A stretch of 64,000 nucleotides of DNA from Candidatus Paracaedibacter acanthamoebae (GCF_000742835.1 NZ_CP008941.1:2223690-2287689), one strand, 5' to 3'; shown: positions 1-9,093, numbered from the stretch's first letter. The notes: generated by a model not told the origin, from the letters alone. Program-made: numbers and translations.

Positions 1-595
1 TCGCCCGATTTTGCTTAGCATAGCGCTGCAAATCAGCATTCATCCGATTAAAAACAGCCGGTCTGTTTTCAGGTGGTAATTCTGTTCTCACAATTCTCAA
101 ATCAATGATCTCAAGACCAAGACCCTTTGTCAAAGCTTTAACTTCGGTATTGATTTGATGCATAATTTTTGACCGTTTCTCTGATAACAATTCACGCAAT
201 TCAACTTTACCTAAAACGTTGCGAACTGTAGAACCAACCAATGCTTCTAGACGGCGTGCTGTCCCAAATTCATTGGCAGGCTTAACAGATTTAAAGAATT
301 GGATTGGGTCATTGATGCGATACCGTGTATACGTGTCTACGCGCACGCGTTTTTGATCGCCAAGCGTAATATCAGTGGCTGGTAAATCAAAATCCATAAC
401 GCGCTTTTCGTAAATGGTCACTTCTTGAATAAACGGAATTTTAATTTTAAGGCCAGGATCTTGAATGACGCGGCGCAATTCACCAAATTGCAAGACAATC
501 GCTTGTTGAGTTTGGCTAACAATAAATAAGGAACTACCTAAAATAAGAAGCACCCCAAAGAGGGCTGCGAAGAACCCAATAGAACGGTTTGACAT
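1..595 (-). CDS. hflC: HflC, band-7/SPFH membrane protease modulator (3' end outside window)
   Basis: The minus-strand frame begins with ATG at 595 and stays open to the window edge, showing about 198 N-terminal residues. They start MSNRSIGFFAALFGVLL, giving one N-terminal membrane segment, followed by an SPFH/band-7 domain with AIVLQFGELRRVI and PGLKIKIPF. HflC forms a membrane complex with HflK that sits around and restrains the FtsH protease; this is family knowledge. The start codon overlaps the hflK stop by one base (TAATG), so the two are translationally coupled. The C-terminal part, which lies before position 1, cannot be judged. Identification is firm from sequence and pairing. Confidence 0.93.
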   Translation of the reverse strand, partial: MSNRSIGFFAALFGVLLILGSSLFIVSQTQQAIVLQFGELRRVIQDPGLKIKIPFIQEVTIYEKRVMDFDLPATDITLGDQKRVRVDTYTRYRINDPIQFFKSVKPANEFGTARRLEALVGSTVRNVLGKVELRELLSEKRSKIMHQINTEVKALTKGLGLEIIDLRIVRTELPPENRPAVFNRMNADLQRYAKQNRA

Positions 596-1707
596 TATTG
601 ACCTCCCTCTGTTTTTTTTGATTTAGCTATTTCATTAACAGGAAGATACGGTAAAACTCCTTGAGACGCTTTTGGATCAAAAATGTAAGTTTTTGCTTTA
701 GCAAGGTTGCGTTGCATATTTTCCAGAAAAAATCGTTTAATGGCAACAGCTTTATTTTTATTGTAAGAGGCCAATACTTGCTTAAAGCGTGAAGCCTCAC
801 CATCTGCCTCTGCAATCTTCGCATCGCGATAAGCCTCAGCATCTTGAAGGGTCTGAACCGCCTGACCCCGAGCCCGCGGTAAGATATCGTTTCGATATCC
901 TTGGGCTTCGGCTTGGGCCCGTTCCGCATCGGTTAATGACGCCTGTAAGTCACTAAAAGACGCAACAACTTCAGTGGGAGGGGCAACGCGTTGGAGTTGG
1001 ACGTTGAGAATATTAATTCCCAATTTGTATTGGTCCATCAATTTCTGGACTGCATCGCGGGTTTGGGATCCAATTTCTTCACGCTTTTTAGTCAAGGCAT
1101 CCCGAGCATTCATTTGACCAATGATTTCCCGTAAAACGCTCTCAGTTGCAATTTTAATGGTGGTGTCGGGTGTGCGGGCCGTGAACAAATAATCCGGCAA
1201 ATCTTTAATGTTCCAAAAAACCGTAAAGTTAGTATGCACGACGTTTTCATCGCCGGTCAAAATCAAGGATTCGTCTGAATCGCTGCTGGCACGGCCATGG
1301 ATGGTTCCATCAATGGTATTTTGAGCACTGACGCTTTTGACCACATGTTGCTCGATGGGGGTCGGCAAGTGAAAGTTCAAGCCCGGTTGTCCCATCCGAA
1401 CCATTTGACCAAATCTTAAGACAACAGCTTCATCACCCTCTTGGACAAAGTAAAAACCGGTCGACAACCATAAGCCTGCAACCCCGACAGCAACAAGTCC
1501 AATAAGCTTTTTTGGAGAGCGATTGTTATTCTTAAATCCGCCCCCTTTTCCACCAAAGGAATCCTTAATGCGCTGGCGAATTTGATCGATGGTCTTATCA
1601 ATATCAATGCCTCCGTTATTGGATGTGTTGTTCTTGTCTTCTGAAGACGGCTTTCCCTCGGGAGCGCCCCAAGGATTACGTGGACGATCATTAAATAACC
1701 AAATCAT
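595..1707 (-). CDS. hflK: HflK, SPFH-domain subunit of the HflKC complex
   Basis: A 370-residue protein. A glycine- and asparagine-rich cytoplasmic N-terminus (about residues 1-65, with GGKGGGFKNNNRSPKK) precedes one membrane helix (about 67-88) and an SPFH domain with EAVVLRFGQMVRMGQPGLN. A charged alanine/glutamate-rich helical region (ERAQAEAQGYRNDILPRARG) is typical of HflK. With HflC it forms the periplasm-facing cage around FtsH. It is first in the hflK-hflC pair and diverges from mrp, with only 59 bases between the two start codons, so both promoters must lie in that short AT-rich gap. Length is normal for the family. Confidence 0.95.
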   Translation of the reverse strand: MIWLFNDRPRNPWGAPEGKPSSEDKNNTSNNGGIDIDKTIDQIRQRIKDSFGGKGGGFKNNNRSPKKLIGLVAVGVAGLWLSTGFYFVQEGDEAVVLRFGQMVRMGQPGLNFHLPTPIEQHVVKSVSAQNTIDGTIHGRASSDSDESLILTGDENVVHTNFTVFWNIKDLPDYLFTARTPDTTIKIATESVLREIIGQMNARDALTKKREEIGSQTRDAVQKLMDQYKLGINILNVQLQRVAPPTEVVASFSDLQASLTDAERAQAEAQGYRNDILPRARGQAVQTLQDAEAYRDAKIAEADGEASRFKQVLASYNKNKAVAIKRFFLENMQRNLAKAKTYIFDPKASQGVLPYLPVNEIAKSKKTEGGQ

Positions 1708-1766
1708 GCTTTTATCTTGAATATAATACTCTATATTGACTATATAACAATCATTACCTCATAACA

Positions 1767-2837
1767 ATGACACCTGCAATGACGTTAAATACAGATGGTT
1801 TGCGTGACTTTTTAACAACACTTATTCATCCTCAATCGGGCCGAAAAATCTTGGATTTTATCAGTTCTTTTGCCGTTGAAGGGGGCTCTATTCGTGTTAT
1901 TTTTGAAGGCCCCCCCGATCAGTTGAAATTTCTTGAATCCATACGCTCCATGGCTGAGGCTTCTCTAAAACAACAATTTTCGCAGCATAAAGTCTTATGT
2001 GCCTTGTTGGCCTCTAAGCCGGGGAAATCACCTTCTAAGATCCTACCGACTGTCAAGCATATCATCGCCATTGCGTCCGGCAAGGGGGGGGTTGGCAAGT
2101 CGACCACCACGGTGAATTTAGCTGTGGCTTTCACTCAATTGGGGTATAAAGTCGGCATTTTGGATGCTGACATTTATGGACCCTCTCTGCCAACGATGAT
2201 GGGGCTAGCCGGTAAACCAGAGGTTACGGAGGATAAAAAATTAATGCCGATGATGGCTCATGGAATCTGCTGTATGTCGATTGGGCTCCTTATTCCGCCC
2301 GATGCCCCCATGGTTTGGCGTGGTCCAATGGTCCAAGGGGCCTTAATGCAACTTCTAAAAGAGGTTGCTTGGGGCGAGTTAGATCTTTTGCTGATCGATA
2401 TGCCGCCGGGAACGGGTGACGTTCAACTGTCACTGGCCCAACAGGCCAGTTTAACGGGGGCTGTCATTGTCTCAACCCCCCAAGATATTGCCCTGATTGA
2501 TGCGCGTAAAGCCATAGCTATGTTTGAAAAAGTTGCCGTGCCTGTGCTGGGAATTATCGAAAATATGAGTGTTTTTACTTGTCCCCATTGTGGTCACGAC
2601 ACTCATATCTTTAGTCATGGAGGAGCGCAGGCAACGGCCTCAACCCTTAAAGTTCCGTTTTTAGGAGAAGTGCCCCTAAGGCTGGATGTACGATCCGGGG
2701 CCGATAGTGGTCAACCTGAAAATATTGCCCAGCCCGAGGGAGAGGTAGCTCATCTTTATCGATCCATCGCTACCCACGTTTTAGAAAGTTTACCAGCAGC
2801 AGCAAAAAAATCACCGTCGATTCAAGTGATGGATTAA
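1767..2837 (+). CDS. mrp: Mrp/NBP35-family P-loop ATPase, Fe-S cluster carrier
   Basis: A 356-residue protein. An N-terminal MIP18/DUF59-like domain (about 1-85) is followed by a Mrp ATPase domain with the deviant Walker A GKGGVGKSTT at about 107-116, a switch region DADIYGPSLPTMMG, and LLIDMPPGTGD. The CPHC pair (FTCPHCGH, about residue 271) is the expected site for a bridging 4Fe-4S cluster. The family loads Fe-S clusters onto apo-proteins in the cytoplasm. Two in-frame ATGs exist (1767 and 1779); neither has a strong ribosome site, so the start is uncertain by four residues. It is divergent from hflK. Confidence 0.93.
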   Translation: MTPAMTLNTDGLRDFLTTLIHPQSGRKILDFISSFAVEGGSIRVIFEGPPDQLKFLESIRSMAEASLKQQFSQHKVLCALLASKPGKSPSKILPTVKHIIAIASGKGGVGKSTTTVNLAVAFTQLGYKVGILDADIYGPSLPTMMGLAGKPEVTEDKKLMPMMAHGICCMSIGLLIPPDAPMVWRGPMVQGALMQLLKEVAWGELDLLLIDMPPGTGDVQLSLAQQASLTGAVIVSTPQDIALIDARKAIAMFEKVAVPVLGIIENMSVFTCPHCGHDTHIFSHGGAQATASTLKVPFLGEVPLRLDVRSGADSGQPENIAQPEGEVAHLYRSIATHVLESLPAAAKKSPSIQVMD

Positions 2838-2927
2838 CTTTTTAATGATAAACGATAAAAAATAATTGTTTAATTTTAAATGTAATGATATTTTTTATTT
2901 TGTAACCCATTAATTGAGGACCAGACA

Positions 2928-3492
2928 ATGGAAAGAATCGTCCTTTTAAGCCAGTACATTACTTTAATCACTAGATTTTTTATGGTTGTTATCCCAGCGG
3001 GGTTTATCGGAGTTTGGGGATTTATGCAGCTACCCTTTATTAATAATTTGATTAAGGCCAACATGATCTTAAATCCTATTTCTACCCCTGAAGGACTTAT
3101 TAATTTAGCGGATGTTCAATGGACATTTTTATCGAAAACAGTTGCCATGAGTGCGGGCGTTATTGGATCCCTTCCTATATATAAGCTTGTTTTTTGTGAA
3201 TAAAATATTTACGAACTATCAAAAATGTGTTGTTTTTTCGCCGATTAATGCATCTTATTATCGGTGGTTAGGAAGGCTATGTTTTTTAGATGCTCTGATG
3301 GCGAAGCCTTTAATTGGGATGTTAATGATATTAGGGCTAACTTTATCGAATGAACCAGGCCATCGGCATCTTTGCCTAAATTTTGGTACACCAAATATTG
3401 AAGCCGTTTTTGTGGGCCTGGTTATTATGGCAATTTCTTGGGTTATGTATGCCGCTGCCCAGCTTAACGAAGATCAAAGGTATACCATATAG
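2928..3492 (+). pseudogene. DUF2975-like membrane protein, frameshifted at a T6 tract
   Basis: Two overlapping reading frames fit one protein. The first (2928-3203, 91 residues, good GAGG ribosome site) has two hydrophobic segments and ends at ...IYKLVFCE. The second (+1 frame, open to 3492) carries on with VNKIFTNYQKCVVFSP and two more hydrophobic segments, ending AAQLNEDQRYTI. Removing one T from the run at 3190-3195 joins them as ...YKLVFVNKIFTNYQK, giving about 187 residues and four membrane segments. That layout and the terminal E-D-x-x-x-T-I match the DUF2975 family, which is often followed by a small HTH gene, as here. It may be a true lesion, a slippage switch or a sequencing error. 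Confidence 0.6.
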
Positions 3493-3503
3493 AAGGATGA
3501 AGA

Positions 3504-3716
3504 ATGCCAATTATTATTAATTTGGATGTGATGCTGGCTAAAAGAAAAATGAAGCTTCAAGATCTCGCCGAAGCTATTGGTATTACAATTCAAAATTTAT
3601 CCATTCTTAAAACGGGTAAAGCCAAAGCCATTCGCTTTTCTACTCTTGAGGGTATTTGCAAAGCCCTTAAATGTCAGCCCGGAGATATCTTAGAATTTTA
3701 TCATGCAGAGAAATAA
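3504..3716 (+). CDS. Small XRE/YozG-type helix-turn-helix regulator
   Basis: A 70-residue protein made almost entirely of one Cro/C1-type helix-turn-helix. Helices run through KLQDLAEAIGITIQNLSILK and the recognition region, ending with ICKALKCQPGDILEFY, the hallmark of the HTH_26/YozG group. These proteins are usually encoded directly downstream of a DUF2975 membrane protein, and that is the arrangement here (11 bases after it, with an AGGATGA ribosome site). A role in regulating its own operon is inferred from the family. It remains intact although the partner gene is frameshifted. Confidence 0.8.
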   Translation: MPIIINLDVMLAKRKMKLQDLAEAIGITIQNLSILKTGKAKAIRFSTLEGICKALKCQPGDILEFYHAEK

Positions 3717-3739
3717 AGGCGTAAGTTAGAAAAAAGTAG

Positions 3740-4702
3740 ATGAAAAAAATGATTGCGAAACTATTTTTAATAGCTGGGTTGCTGGGGAATGATAGCTGGG
3801 GGGAAGGGCGATATTTTGATCAGGACCCTGAAAAAATTATTCAATCCTATCAAGCCGAAGCAAATGATAATACAGCTCGTGTCAAACGATTCCAGAAAGA
3901 TTTTGCCCAAGCTCTTAAAAAAATAGACCGTATTCAATGGACCGGTGACCTCTACACCTATGGGCTCATGTGTCATCTCGGTTATACGGAGCTCAGTCCG
4001 AGCTTTGTCGCTTTTGTGGGTTTATATCAAGGATTATACCGCTGGGTAGAAGGATTGGATTCTCAAGAGATGACCGTACCGCCGTCAGTTCGAGAAGCCT
4101 TTAGACGAGCCTCCGACAAATTTATAGCGCAAGTGCATGATTTAAAGTCTATCACTGATATTGAGACCTACGAAAGCAAGTTGACCAACATTTTTAAAGA
4201 TTTTTTGATTGGTTTTATAAAAGATAACCAAGATTTCTTTCAAACCCGTTGGTGCCAAATTCTTGAAAAGACGTCGAAAGATCAAGCAAAAAAATTATCA
4301 ATTATTGATCGTGCCTTCTTTGCCCTAAAAGAAGGGTGGTCCGGCATTGAAATCTCTGATCTCAAATATCAATTTGAGGCTCTGTATGCGTATCGGTGCC
4401 AGGATAATCGAGTTTTGATTTTGGGCTATAATGATCGGCCGATAACCTGTGATCGGTTCCTGCATATTTATGTGTGGGATCTGCAAAAACCAGAGAGTGC
4501 CCCCGTGCCGTTAAAATATTTAGACAAGGCAGGGTTTGATCTCTCTCCAACCTCCCGAGCAGGCGGGTGTAGCGAGTTTGTTAATCTGTTGAATAAAGTT
4601 CATTTTGATGGACGTCACTTGAAATGTTCTGGCTATGAGTATGAGACTTATAAAAACTATATTTGCGATGTGATGACTGGCCAAATTAGGCTTCAATCTT
4701 GA
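3740..4702 (+). CDS. Exported protein of unknown function
   Basis: A 320-residue protein not recognised as any family. It starts with a short signal-peptide-like stretch (MKKMIAKLFLIAGLLG, with cleavage plausible near residue 20). The mature part is mixed alpha-helical with many charged residues. It contains a few cysteines, including C124/C125-region and C-terminal positions such as SRAGGCSEFVN, KCSGYEY and NYICDVM, which could form periplasmic disulphides. It follows the HTH gene by 23 bases on the same strand and may share its transcript. No catalytic motif is evident. An exported location is inferred only from the N-terminus. Confidence 0.6.
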   Translation: MKKMIAKLFLIAGLLGNDSWGEGRYFDQDPEKIIQSYQAEANDNTARVKRFQKDFAQALKKIDRIQWTGDLYTYGLMCHLGYTELSPSFVAFVGLYQGLYRWVEGLDSQEMTVPPSVREAFRRASDKFIAQVHDLKSITDIETYESKLTNIFKDFLIGFIKDNQDFFQTRWCQILEKTSKDQAKKLSIIDRAFFALKEGWSGIEISDLKYQFEALYAYRCQDNRVLILGYNDRPITCDRFLHIYVWDLQKPESAPVPLKYLDKAGFDLSPTSRAGGCSEFVNLLNKVHFDGRHLKCSGYEYETYKNYICDVMTGQIRLQS

Positions 4703-4704
4703 TT

Positions 4705-4947
4705 TCAATCGTTGTCTGGATTGGTCCACAAAGGAATAGCTGTTAGGATAAGAATGGAGGCAATTATGATAACTTTGCATCGACCGATCCTATTGTATAA
4801 ACTCCCCAAGAATAAACCACCAAAAATAGCTCCACTATTATAGATAACTGCAATGGTACTAACTGTAACCCCCTATCTTAAATAACTGGCGATAATAACG
4901 CGCTTTTCAGCGGGGGTTAACTGACGTAAATCTGACAAGATAGACAT
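4705..4947 (-). pseudogene. Decayed MFS transporter remnant
   Basis: On the minus strand, ATG at 4947 opens MSILSDLRQLTPAEKRVIIA and reaches a TAG after SYLR. The same frame then continues as VSTIAVIYNSGAIFGGLFLG, SLYNRIGRCK and LTAIPLW before a TGA at 4705. The first part resembles the N-terminus of lactate/sialate-type MFS carriers. The second resembles the helix 2-3 region with the G-x-L-x-D/N-R-x-G-R loop. About 40 residues of helix 1 are missing between them, and everything after helix 3 is absent. This is an internally deleted, stop-containing fossil of a transporter gene. It lies between a hypothetical gene and prfB. Confidence 0.65.
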
Positions 4948-5047
4948 ACTTATAATTCCCTCCCTTCTTCTGCGATAGTCTGGCAAAAGAATTTAAGGAA
5001 TGACTAAAGCCGTTAAAACTAGCCATCCAGAGGATGCAGAGGCCGAC

Positions 5048-6151
5048 TTAATTACCCCCGATACGTTGGGCCAGGGCAGCTTCTAGGTAATCATCGATAT
5101 CACCATCGAGAACGCCTTGAGCATTGCCTTTTTCAACCGCAGTCCGCAGATCTTTGACCATTTGGTAAGGCTGAAGAACATAAGACCGGATCTGATGGCC
5201 CCAGCCAATGTCAGTTTTAGAGGCCAAGGTGGATAAAGCTGCTTCTTCCCGTTTGCGCAATTCCAATTCATATAACCGGGCTTTCAACATCGACATGGCT
5301 TGAGCTTTATTGCGATGCTGAGAGCGGTCATTTTGGCATTGAACAGCAATATTAGTGGGAAGGTGAGTAATTCGGATTGCACTTTCAGTCTTGTTAACGT
5401 GTTGTCCACCGGCACCCGAGGCGCGATAAGTATCAATCCGTAAATCTTTTTCTTCGATAACAATATCAATCGAGTCATCAATTTCAGGATAAACCCAAAC
5501 GGAAGCAAAGCTGGTATGACGACGCGCATTGGAATCAAACGGGGAAATCCGAACAAGACGATGTACCCCGCTTTCGGTTTTCATCCAGCCATAGGCCTGA
5601 AAGCCAGAGATTTTTAGAGTAATCGATTTAAGGCCGGCTTCATCGCCTGGATTTTCATCGATCAATTCAATTTTATATTTTTTTGATTCAGCCCAACGAC
5701 TATACATGCGGGCCAACATCTGCGTCCAATCTTGGGCTTCGGTTCCCCCAGCGCCAGCATTGACTTCAATAAAGCAGTTGTTGGCATCGGCTTCTCCTGA
5801 TAACAGAGTTTCTATTTGCAGCCGTGCACATTCCCGTTGTAAATCAAATATTCCTTGTTCGGCTTCTTGAACAATGCTCTCATCACCTTCCAACTCACCC
5901 AACTCTATCAATCCAATGTTGTCATCCAAACGTTGTTGGAGGGCTTTAATTTTGCCGATAGCATGGCTTAAGGACTCGCGTTCTTTAAGGAGTTTTTGAG
6001 CAACCGCGGGATCATCCCACAGCGTTGGCAATTCCGCTTGCTGATTCATCGCTTCAAGCTTTTGGATAGCCTGATCCCAATCCAAATGACGCTTAACCAG
6101 GGTAAGGTTTTGGTCCACCAGTTTGGCGGCGCTATCAACTTCAGCACGCAT
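5048..6151 (-). CDS. prfB: Peptide chain release factor 2 (RF2)
   Basis: A 367-residue class I release factor that ends translation at UGA and UAA. The stop-recognition tripeptide SPF is in VRISPFDSNARRH and the catalytic GGQ is in RASGAGGQHVNKTESAIR. The N-terminal helical domain starts MRAEVDSAAKLVDQN. The gene is one continuous frame with no in-frame UGA near codon 25, so the autoregulatory +1 frameshift of E. coli prfB is absent, as in many alphaproteobacteria. An AGGA ribosome site lies upstream of the ATG. It appears to be transcribed alone. Confidence 0.97.
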   Translation of the reverse strand: MRAEVDSAAKLVDQNLTLVKRHLDWDQAIQKLEAMNQQAELPTLWDDPAVAQKLLKERESLSHAIGKIKALQQRLDDNIGLIELGELEGDESIVQEAEQGIFDLQRECARLQIETLLSGEADANNCFIEVNAGAGGTEAQDWTQMLARMYSRWAESKKYKIELIDENPGDEAGLKSITLKISGFQAYGWMKTESGVHRLVRISPFDSNARRHTSFASVWVYPEIDDSIDIVIEEKDLRIDTYRASGAGGQHVNKTESAIRITHLPTNIAVQCQNDRSQHRNKAQAMSMLKARLYELELRKREEAALSTLASKTDIGWGHQIRSYVLQPYQMVKDLRTAVEKGNAQGVLDGDIDDYLEAALAQRIGGN

Positions 6152-6393
6152 GGGAGGTTATCCTTCTACAAAATTTATATAGTCTCTATTTTTACCCCAT
6201 TTTGACAGGATTCTGCAACCATATCAATCAACTGAGTATAATCCCTTAAAAGTAATTGTTAAGAGGATTACTTCAAAATTTTTTATAAAAGTGATGCATT
6301 AAAGTTCTAGTGTTTTCTAAGAATTAATAATGTTGACATTAGATTTTATTTTTCTTATAAAAAACTACGGTTGAGGAATAGACATGAGACAGA

Positions 6394-6993
6394 TTGGTGG
6401 AAAATTTTATCGCACAGCAGGATTCGCAAGTTTTAGATACATCCTTGTCCCGTCGCCAATTGATTAAAAAAATGGGTGGATTGGGCCTCTTAATGGTAGC
6501 GCCTCCTCTCCTGGCATTATCTTCTGGGGCTTTTGCTTCTGTTCCGGAAAAGTCTCTCAATATTTATAATACCCATACAGGTGAAAGCCTGAAAAAGTGC
6601 ATTTTTTGGCTTGATGGAAAATTAAACCGTGAAGCAATGACTGACCTAAATCGTCTTTTCAGGGATCATCGGACCAATCAAGAATTTACAATGGATCCAA
6701 ATTTAATGCACCTGATTCACAATATTTGGGAAAAAATAGGATCTCGGGAAATGGTGCATTTAATTTCGGGCTATAGATCACCAAAAACCAATGCAATATT
6801 GCGCCAGAAAAGTTGCGGCGTGGCCAGCAACAGTCAACATCTATCAGGTAAAGCGGCAGATATTATGGTGCCTGGGCGGACCATGAAGCAAGTCCAACAA
6901 GCAGCAAAATCATTAAAAGCCGGCGGTGTTGGACGCTACGCTAATTTTGTTCATGTGGATACAGGGCGTGTTCGTTACTGGGGCCCTGCTTAA
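6394..6993 (+). CDS. DUF882/YcbK-like M15 peptidase with Tat-like leader
   Basis: A 199-residue protein. A twin-arginine-like leader (SRRQLIKK at 19-26, then a hydrophobic run to SSGAFA) is followed by a peptidase M15 fold. Likely zinc ligands are in SQHLSGKAADI and NFVHVDTG, with LISGYRSPKTN upstream. E. coli YcbK is a relative; such proteins act on periplasmic peptidoglycan. The start is unusual: the frame opens only at TTG 6394 or GTG 6397. The best ribosome site (GAGG at 6373-6376) sits correctly for an out-of-frame ATG at 6384, which runs only 27 codons. Either a rare start codon is used or an N-terminal frameshift exists. Confidence 0.82.
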   Translation: MVENFIAQQDSQVLDTSLSRRQLIKKMGGLGLLMVAPPLLALSSGAFASVPEKSLNIYNTHTGESLKKCIFWLDGKLNREAMTDLNRLFRDHRTNQEFTMDPNLMHLIHNIWEKIGSREMVHLISGYRSPKTNAILRQKSCGVASNSQHLSGKAADIMVPGRTMKQVQQAAKSLKAGGVGRYANFVHVDTGRVRYWGPA

Positions 6994-7013
6994 AAGCAGG
7001 TTTACCTCCGTGC

Positions 7014-8591
7014 TCATCTCTTTTTGCGTTTGAACTGAGGATTGGCCCCTTCATATAGAACACTGATCACACATAAATCCGGTTGCTTTGGATCTCCTCC
7101 AAAGGTTATGTCTGCATAATCGGTGGCGCTATAGGATCGGGTAAACTCATTGGCTTTAAATGAAAAATTATCGCCGTTCCAGTGAGTTAATTTTACCCTC
7201 AAATCGCGGTATTTAAGAATAAGGCTAGACTCTTCCAATACAATGTTGATTTGACCATACAGTTTGTTTTCGTAAATACCGAGATAGTCTTGCAGGGGGC
7301 GTGCTGGGACGGGATTTTTTATCCTATAGGCTGCGCGGGCTTCTTTCATTTTTTCAAAGGATCCATATAAATCGGCTTTCAACTCTGCACTCCAATCCCG
7401 ATTGTCATCAATTCCAGCAACTAAATCTAAGAATTTTGAGCGGATGGCTTCTGGCATTAAATTGACCCGCATTCCGCCCAAGTTTGAGAGCAAAACTATA
7501 CCGATCTTCTTGCCCGGTACATAGATAATGATGGACCGAGTTCCGGTCATTCCACCCATGTGAGAGATAACTCTATCCAGTGTGGCATAATCATGGAGAT
7601 ACCATCCCATGCCATAATAAATATCAGTGACGCGGTCTTTGGGAAATAAACGTCCCCCTTGCGGCGATCCTACGTGGCTCAATTTTTGCAGCATTTTGGA
7701 AAGTTGGTCGGGGCTCACAATGCGCTTCCCGGTTGAGGTAACACCATCATTAATCCAAAATTGCAACCATTTTGCCATATCTTTAATGTTGGCGTTAATA
7801 CCACGGGAAGTGGGGAATCGATAGATCGCTGGATTACCGTTTTTAATGACCTCAGCATAGCCTTTGTCATTTGTATAATGCTGATAGGACTGATTGTTAA
7901 ACATAGATTTTATTCGTGCCCATGTTCGTTTAAACCAACCATCTGATGGTGTCACTCCAAATTCTCCCAACGAGGCAGAATTCATCTCTAAAGGATCAAA
8001 AATTTCTCTTTTAAAGAGGGTATTAAGAGGTTCACCTGTAATTTTCTCAGCAATCCAACCAAACAAGCCTGGGAAAATATTTTGATAATCGAAATGTTCA
8101 TCAAAGGGGTGGGTGGGATAAATTTGATTCAGAACAGCAAAAATTTCTTGTTCTGACCATCCTGTTTCAACCAAAGTATCGTAAGCAAAGCCCCGTAAAC
8201 CACTGCGATGTTGGAATAACTTAGCCACCGTCATGTCTTTTGTCGCTTTATCGCTGGCTAACTGAAAATTAGGTAGGTATTTTATGACCGGATCATTGGT
8301 TTCCAGTTTTCCATCTTCCTCCATTTTTAACATCAGTAAGGCACTAAAGGATTTACTTAAAGAAGCAATCGGGAAGACAGTGTCTTCCGTCAACGGTTTC
8401 TGGGTTGTACTCGATTTCCAGCCAAAAGCAGTTATATAGGTTATTTTGCCATCCTCGACAATGGCGAGGGCGACACCTGCCGGCTTCCAATCAGCAGTTG
8501 CTTTGTGTAAGTAGGCCTCAAAAGCTGAATAATTAAAGCTATAGGATGCTGAAATCAATACTAAAAATAAAGCAAGCGTGCGATTGATCAT
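7014..8591 (-). CDS. Exported serine hydrolase of the beta-lactamase class C/AmpH type
   Basis: A 525-residue protein with a signal peptide (MINRTLALFLVLISASYS) and a serine beta-lactamase/D-Ala-D-Ala peptidase fold. The nucleophile motif SxxK is S77-L-S-K80, the tyrosine motif is Y169-Q-N171, and an H-x-G motif is in ISHMGGMTG. A C-terminal domain of about 110 residues (from about residue 410) resembles the DUF3471 beta-barrel that follows many such esterase-type members. The substrate cannot be told; options include peptidoglycan peptides and ester substrates, and beta-lactams are less likely. It lies convergent to the DUF882 gene, 20 bases apart, and is probably periplasmic. Confidence 0.85.
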   Translation of the reverse strand: MINRTLALFLVLISASYSFNYSAFEAYLHKATADWKPAGVALAIVEDGKITYITAFGWKSSTTQKPLTEDTVFPIASLSKSFSALLMLKMEEDGKLETNDPVIKYLPNFQLASDKATKDMTVAKLFQHRSGLRGFAYDTLVETGWSEQEIFAVLNQIYPTHPFDEHFDYQNIFPGLFGWIAEKITGEPLNTLFKREIFDPLEMNSASLGEFGVTPSDGWFKRTWARIKSMFNNQSYQHYTNDKGYAEVIKNGNPAIYRFPTSRGINANIKDMAKWLQFWINDGVTSTGKRIVSPDQLSKMLQKLSHVGSPQGGRLFPKDRVTDIYYGMGWYLHDYATLDRVISHMGGMTGTRSIIIYVPGKKIGIVLLSNLGGMRVNLMPEAIRSKFLDLVAGIDDNRDWSAELKADLYGSFEKMKEARAAYRIKNPVPARPLQDYLGIYENKLYGQINIVLEESSLILKYRDLRVKLTHWNGDNFSFKANEFTRSYSATDYADITFGGDPKQPDLCVISVLYEGANPQFKRKKR

Positions 8592-8631
8592 CGTTAATTA
8601 TCTCCGTGCGAATGAGTCATATATAGAGAGA

Positions 8632-9093
8632 TTAGCTAATTTGGAAAATGGCTTCTACTTCCACACTAGCCCCTAAAGGAAGGGCCACAACCCCAACGGC
8701 CGCCCGAGCATGGCGTCCCGCTTCACCAAATACGTCCCCCATCAAATCAGAAGCACCATTAATCACAAGGGGATGTTGAGTAAAATCTGAAGTGCTAGCC
8801 ACGAAGCCTCCCAGCCGGACACATTGTTTAACCCGAGACCAATCACCCTCAATAGCAGTCTTGAGTTGGGCCAAAACATTAATAGCGCATTGACGGGCAG
8901 CGGCAACACCCTCTTCAAGACTGACAGTCTTTCCAAGGTGGCCCGGATTAAGAATTTGACCGTCTTTGAATGGAAGCTGGCCAGAAATAATAACTAAATC
9001 GCCAACAACTTTATAGCCGACATAATTGGCCACAGCAGTGGGGACAGTTGGTACAGTGATGCCAAGGGAGGATAAACGAGAGTCAATAGTCAT
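8632..9093 (-). CDS. RidA-family enamine/imine deaminase (YjgF-like)
   Basis: A 153-residue YjgF/YER057c/UK114 protein of the longer subgroup. Features include the early LVIISGQLPFKDGQI strand, ARQCAINVLAQLK helix, RVKQCVRLGGFV, and the C-terminal signature GRHARAAVGVVALPLGASVE. Family members form trimers and hydrolyse reactive enamines such as 2-aminoacrylate in the cytoplasm. The start overlaps the hemW stop by four bases (ATGA), and its ribosome site GGAGG lies inside the end of hemW, so the two are translationally coupled. Substrate specificity within the family is not visible. Confidence 0.88.
   Translation of the reverse strand: MTIDSRLSSLGITVPTVPTAVANYVGYKVVGDLVIISGQLPFKDGQILNPGHLGKTVSLEEGVAAARQCAINVLAQLKTAIEGDWSRVKQCVRLGGFVASTSDFTQHPLVINGASDLMGDVFGEAGRHARAAVGVVALPLGASVEVEAIFQIS

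Noticed and set aside
5048-6151. Programmed +1 frameshift in prfB
   Set aside because: I looked for an in-frame UGA with a Shine-Dalgarno-like stimulator near codon 25; the frame is continuous, so RF2 is made without recoding.
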